Of a DNA stretch of 64,000 nt, positions 62,097 through 64,000 are shown one piece after another; positions within the stretch are counted from its first letter, which is position 1, and each line of letters begins with the position of its first letter. Location of the stretch: positions 52,488 through 116,487 of the forward strand of contig CAZPVD010000012.1 in assembly GCA_964589935.1 (NCBI GenBank), in the 5' to 3' direction. Below the pieces are notes generated by a model. The model saw only the letters and a list, made by a program, of their open reading frames with translations, ran no database searches and was not told the origin of the DNA. Source of the stretch: VHCN01 sp964589935. Its GTDB lineage: Bacteria; Verrucomicrobiota; Verrucomicrobiia; Limisphaerales; VHCN01. The translations under genes were made by a program, and so were the position numbers.

Positions 62097-63299
62097 ATGA
62101 ACCCGGACCAGCTCAGAGCCTTGCAGATCGAGGCCGCCGCCAAGCGCCGCCCCGCCGCCGGCCCGTGGATGATTTTCCTCGGCGTGGTGGCGGTCGTCGC
62201 TGTCACGGCGTTCTTCGCCTGGCCGCGCGAATCGGACAAGCAGCGCGTCGCGGGCGGCAAACCAAAGGATCAAGTCAAGGACGCGCTGCCCGTTGCGGCT
62301 GCCTCGACAAATTCGCCCAAACCCGCCGTGCAGGCACGCGTGGAAGGCTCCGTCCTCACCGTCAGCGGCTACATCATCACGCGCGAACGTATCGAGCTTT
62401 CGCCGCGCTTCATGGGTGTCGTCAAATGGATCGGCGTGAAGAAGGGCGACGCCGTGAAGAAGGGCCAAGTCCTCGTCCAGCTCGACGACGCCGAATACAA
62501 GGCCCGCCTCGCCGAAACCGCGGCGCGCATCGCCAACGCAAAGGCCGCGCGCATCACCGCCGAGATTGCCGTGCCCGACAGCGAGGCGCGGCTCGCGCAG
62601 GCCGCGGCGCATCTGGCGGCCGCGCGCGCGAGCCTTTCCAAGGCCGAACTCGACTTCCAGCGTGCCGAGACGCTCGTCCGCCAGAAGGCCGAGGCCAAGC
62701 AGCTTGAGGACGACACCCGCCTGCGCCTCGACGGCGCGCGCGAGGGATTGCGCGAGGCCGACGCCTTGCTCACCGCCGCCAAGCTCGCGCCCAACGAGGC
62801 CCGTTCGCGGCTGGACTCCGCCGCGGCCGCGTTGCTTGAAGCCGAGGCGTCCCATGCGCTCGCGCAGCTTTACCTCGACTGGACCACCATCCGCTCGCCG
62901 ATTGACGGCGTTGTCCTTGAGAAGCTCGTCCATGCCGATGAACTCGTCGTGCCGCAGAGTTTTGGCGGGCCGCGCGCGCCGAGCACCGCGCTCGTGGCCC
63001 TTGCCGACCCGAACGACCTCCAGGTGGAGATTGACCTCAACGAGGCCGACATCGCGAAGGTGTTTCTCAAGCAGCGCTGCCGCATCAGCCCCGAGGCGTA
63101 TCCCGACAAGGGCTACGATGGCTACGTGGCTGAGATTGCGCCCGAGGCATCGCGGGCGAAGGGCACCTTGCAGGTGAAGGTGCAAATCTTGAACCCCGAC
63201 CGCTACCTCACGCCCGAACTCAGCGCGAAGGTGGACTTCATCGGCGCAACGGCGTCGGCAAATGCGCCCTCCGAGGCGAAGGTGGCCGGCGCGAAATAA
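62097..63299 (+). CDS. HlyD/MacA-like periplasmic adaptor
   Basis: Membrane fusion protein of 400 residues: membrane anchor at about 24-42, lipoyl-like half-motif (VKKGDAVKKGQVLVQLDDAEY), a long alanine-rich alpha-hairpin (about 150-260), second lipoyl half (TTIRSPIDGVVLEKLVHADELV) and beta-barrel (LALADPNDLQVEIDLNEADIAKVF). ATG at 62097 is chosen; the longer frame to 61965 overlaps the permease. It follows the permease by 58 bases. Confidence 0.88.
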   Translation: MNPDQLRALQIEAAAKRRPAAGPWMIFLGVVAVVAVTAFFAWPRESDKQRVAGGKPKDQVKDALPVAAASTNSPKPAVQARVEGSVLTVSGYIITRERIELSPRFMGVVKWIGVKKGDAVKKGQVLVQLDDAEYKARLAETAARIANAKAARITAEIAVPDSEARLAQAAAHLAAARASLSKAELDFQRAETLVRQKAEAKQLEDDTRLRLDGAREGLREADALLTAAKLAPNEARSRLDSAAAALLEAEASHALAQLYLDWTTIRSPIDGVVLEKLVHADELVVPQSFGGPRAPSTALVALADPNDLQVEIDLNEADIAKVFLKQRCRISPEAYPDKGYDGYVAEIAPEASRAKGTLQVKVQILNPDRYLTPELSAKVDFIGATASANAPSEAKVAGAK

Positions 63300-63375
63300 A
63301 TTGGTTCAAGCCGGAAGAAAAAAATCCGGCCTTTCGCTTGACGTTACAGGCGACGAGGAACAGAATTCACGCGCA

Positions 63376-63786
63376 ATGGAGACCAGCGTCAAACAAACGT
63401 CAGCAGAGACCGGACAGGGTTCCGGGCCATTGATTTTTATCGTCGAGGATGACGGAGCCATCGGAAGCATGGTTTGCGCCGCGCTCAAGGAGCGCGGGTT
63501 TCAGGCGCAGGCGTTCAAGAATGCGGAGGCCGCGATCGGGGCGTTCACGCTTGCCCAGCCGCGGCCCGCGTTGCTCGTCACCGACTACGATCTGCCCGGA
63601 AAGCACGGGCTGGAGCTGCTCCAAGTCTGCAAGAAAATCGAGCCGGGGTTGAAGTGCATCGTCGCGAGCGGCATCATCACGCGCGAGGCGTGCGAGCGGT
63701 TTGATCACAAGCCCGATGCGATTTTGAAGAAGCCGTTTTTCATGGCCGAGTTGCTGGAGCAGATTGACGACGTGTTGAAAGGCTGA
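63376..63786 (+). CDS. Single-domain response regulator
   Basis: Receiver-only protein of 136 residues. The acidic pocket is E24-D25-D26, the phospho-acceptor D70 in LVTDYDLPGKHG, the switch serine S98 (IVASGI) and K119 (LKKPF). A short polar N-terminus precedes it. No output domain is present, so it acts by binding partners. ATG at 63376 is used; the longer frame overlaps the adaptor gene. No kinase is adjacent. Confidence 0.85.
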   Translation: METSVKQTSAETGQGSGPLIFIVEDDGAIGSMVCAALKERGFQAQAFKNAEAAIGAFTLAQPRPALLVTDYDLPGKHGLELLQVCKKIEPGLKCIVASGIITREACERFDHKPDAILKKPFFMAELLEQIDDVLKG

Positions 63787-63888
63787 GGCAGTTTCAGTTT
63801 GCGGGGAGTTTGAAATTCCAGCGAAGAAACGGGCCGTTCGGCTGCGCCAAACCCGTGAGCGAGCGGGGCCTTTCACCGAATAATCAAC

Positions 63889-63917
63889 TTGCCTGCCCAA
63901 ATTGACGCCGCTAGATT
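63889..63917 (+). promoter_or_regulatory. Candidate sigma-70 promoter for tRNA-Arg
   Basis: TTGCCT at 63889-63894 and TAGATT at 63912-63917 with a 17-base spacer, ending 15 bases before the tRNA. The spacing resembles that before ssrA. Confidence 0.45.
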
Positions 63918-63932
63918 GCCCGGCCTTTTGGA

Positions 63933-64000
63933 GCACGCGTAGCTCAATTGGATAGAGCATCTGACTACGGATCAGAAGGTTCCAGGTTCAACTCCTGGCG
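63933..64000 (+). tRNA. tRNA-Arg (anticodon ACG), truncated by window end
   Basis: Acceptor 5' strand GCACGCG, D-arm GCTC-AATTGGATA-GAGC, anticodon stem TCTGA/TCAGA with loop CTACGGA (anticodon ACG), and T-arm CCAGG-TTCAACT-CCTGG. The 3' acceptor strand starts CG at the last two bases and continues outside the window. Confidence 0.95.

Overview
The window is a 64 kb piece of a GC-rich bacterial chromosome, most likely from a soil or freshwater member of the Verrucomicrobiota (Pedosphaera/Limisphaerales-like). Evidence for this placement: a PVC-type cytochrome c/beta-propeller protein, a Tat-exported DUF1501 protein, two prepilin-like proteins of the large Planctomycetes-Verrucomicrobia family, and many interspersed palindromic repeats. 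The placement is inferred from gene content, not from a marker tree. No prophage, insertion sequence or CRISPR array was found.

Layout. 1-4570: the end of the division cluster (ftsA partial, ftsZ), a cupin, a rhomboid protease, and an aquaporin-arsC pair that probably handles arsenic. 4584-9698 (minus): a fused sugar kinase-MurQ for peptidoglycan-sugar recycling, a secreted beta-propeller protein and a cNMP-binding histidine kinase. 9882-16631: gltX, a YVTN propeller, an MFS transporter, and a tightly overlapped cluster of amidohydrolase, small membrane protein and Tat-exported protein. 16680-26331 (minus): HtrA-like protease, Gld-type ABC transporter (ATPase, permease, GldG), DUF4340 and AsmA-like proteins in one compact unit. 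26477-35368: DUF2851, a tripartite RND heavy-metal-type efflux system and DUF1501. 35372-43154: glnE, sufT-like, class V aminotransferase, methyltransferase, secreted esterase. 43155-45254: an accessory island of direct repeats, a 12-unit 21-bp tandem array and two unrecognised genes. 45318-51911: PQQ-like propeller, parA, a cluster of palindromic repeats, a low-GC Mrr-type restriction gene, argG, a CDF transporter and a sugar-phosphate isomerase-like protein. 52108-60300: lipoprotein, two prepilin-like proteins, an OmpA-like protein and a 1671-residue multidomain deacetylase/propeller/cytochrome c. 60416-64000: tmRNA (ssrA), a MacB/MacA-like pair without an ATPase gene, a response regulator and a truncated tRNA-Arg.

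Two themes stand out. First, this genome tolerates repeats inside genes. Five tandem arrays of different heptanucleotides and two long palindromes lie in frame in linkers or signal peptides of four otherwise intact proteins plus an MFS transporter. At least six further palindromes are intergenic. Second, the 43.2-45.3 kb locus combines two diverged direct repeats 210 bp apart, a 21-bp repeat array and two small genes of unknown function. It is the best candidate here for an undescribed system. The large cytochrome c gene also carries two internal AT-rich patches that suggest mosaic ancestry.
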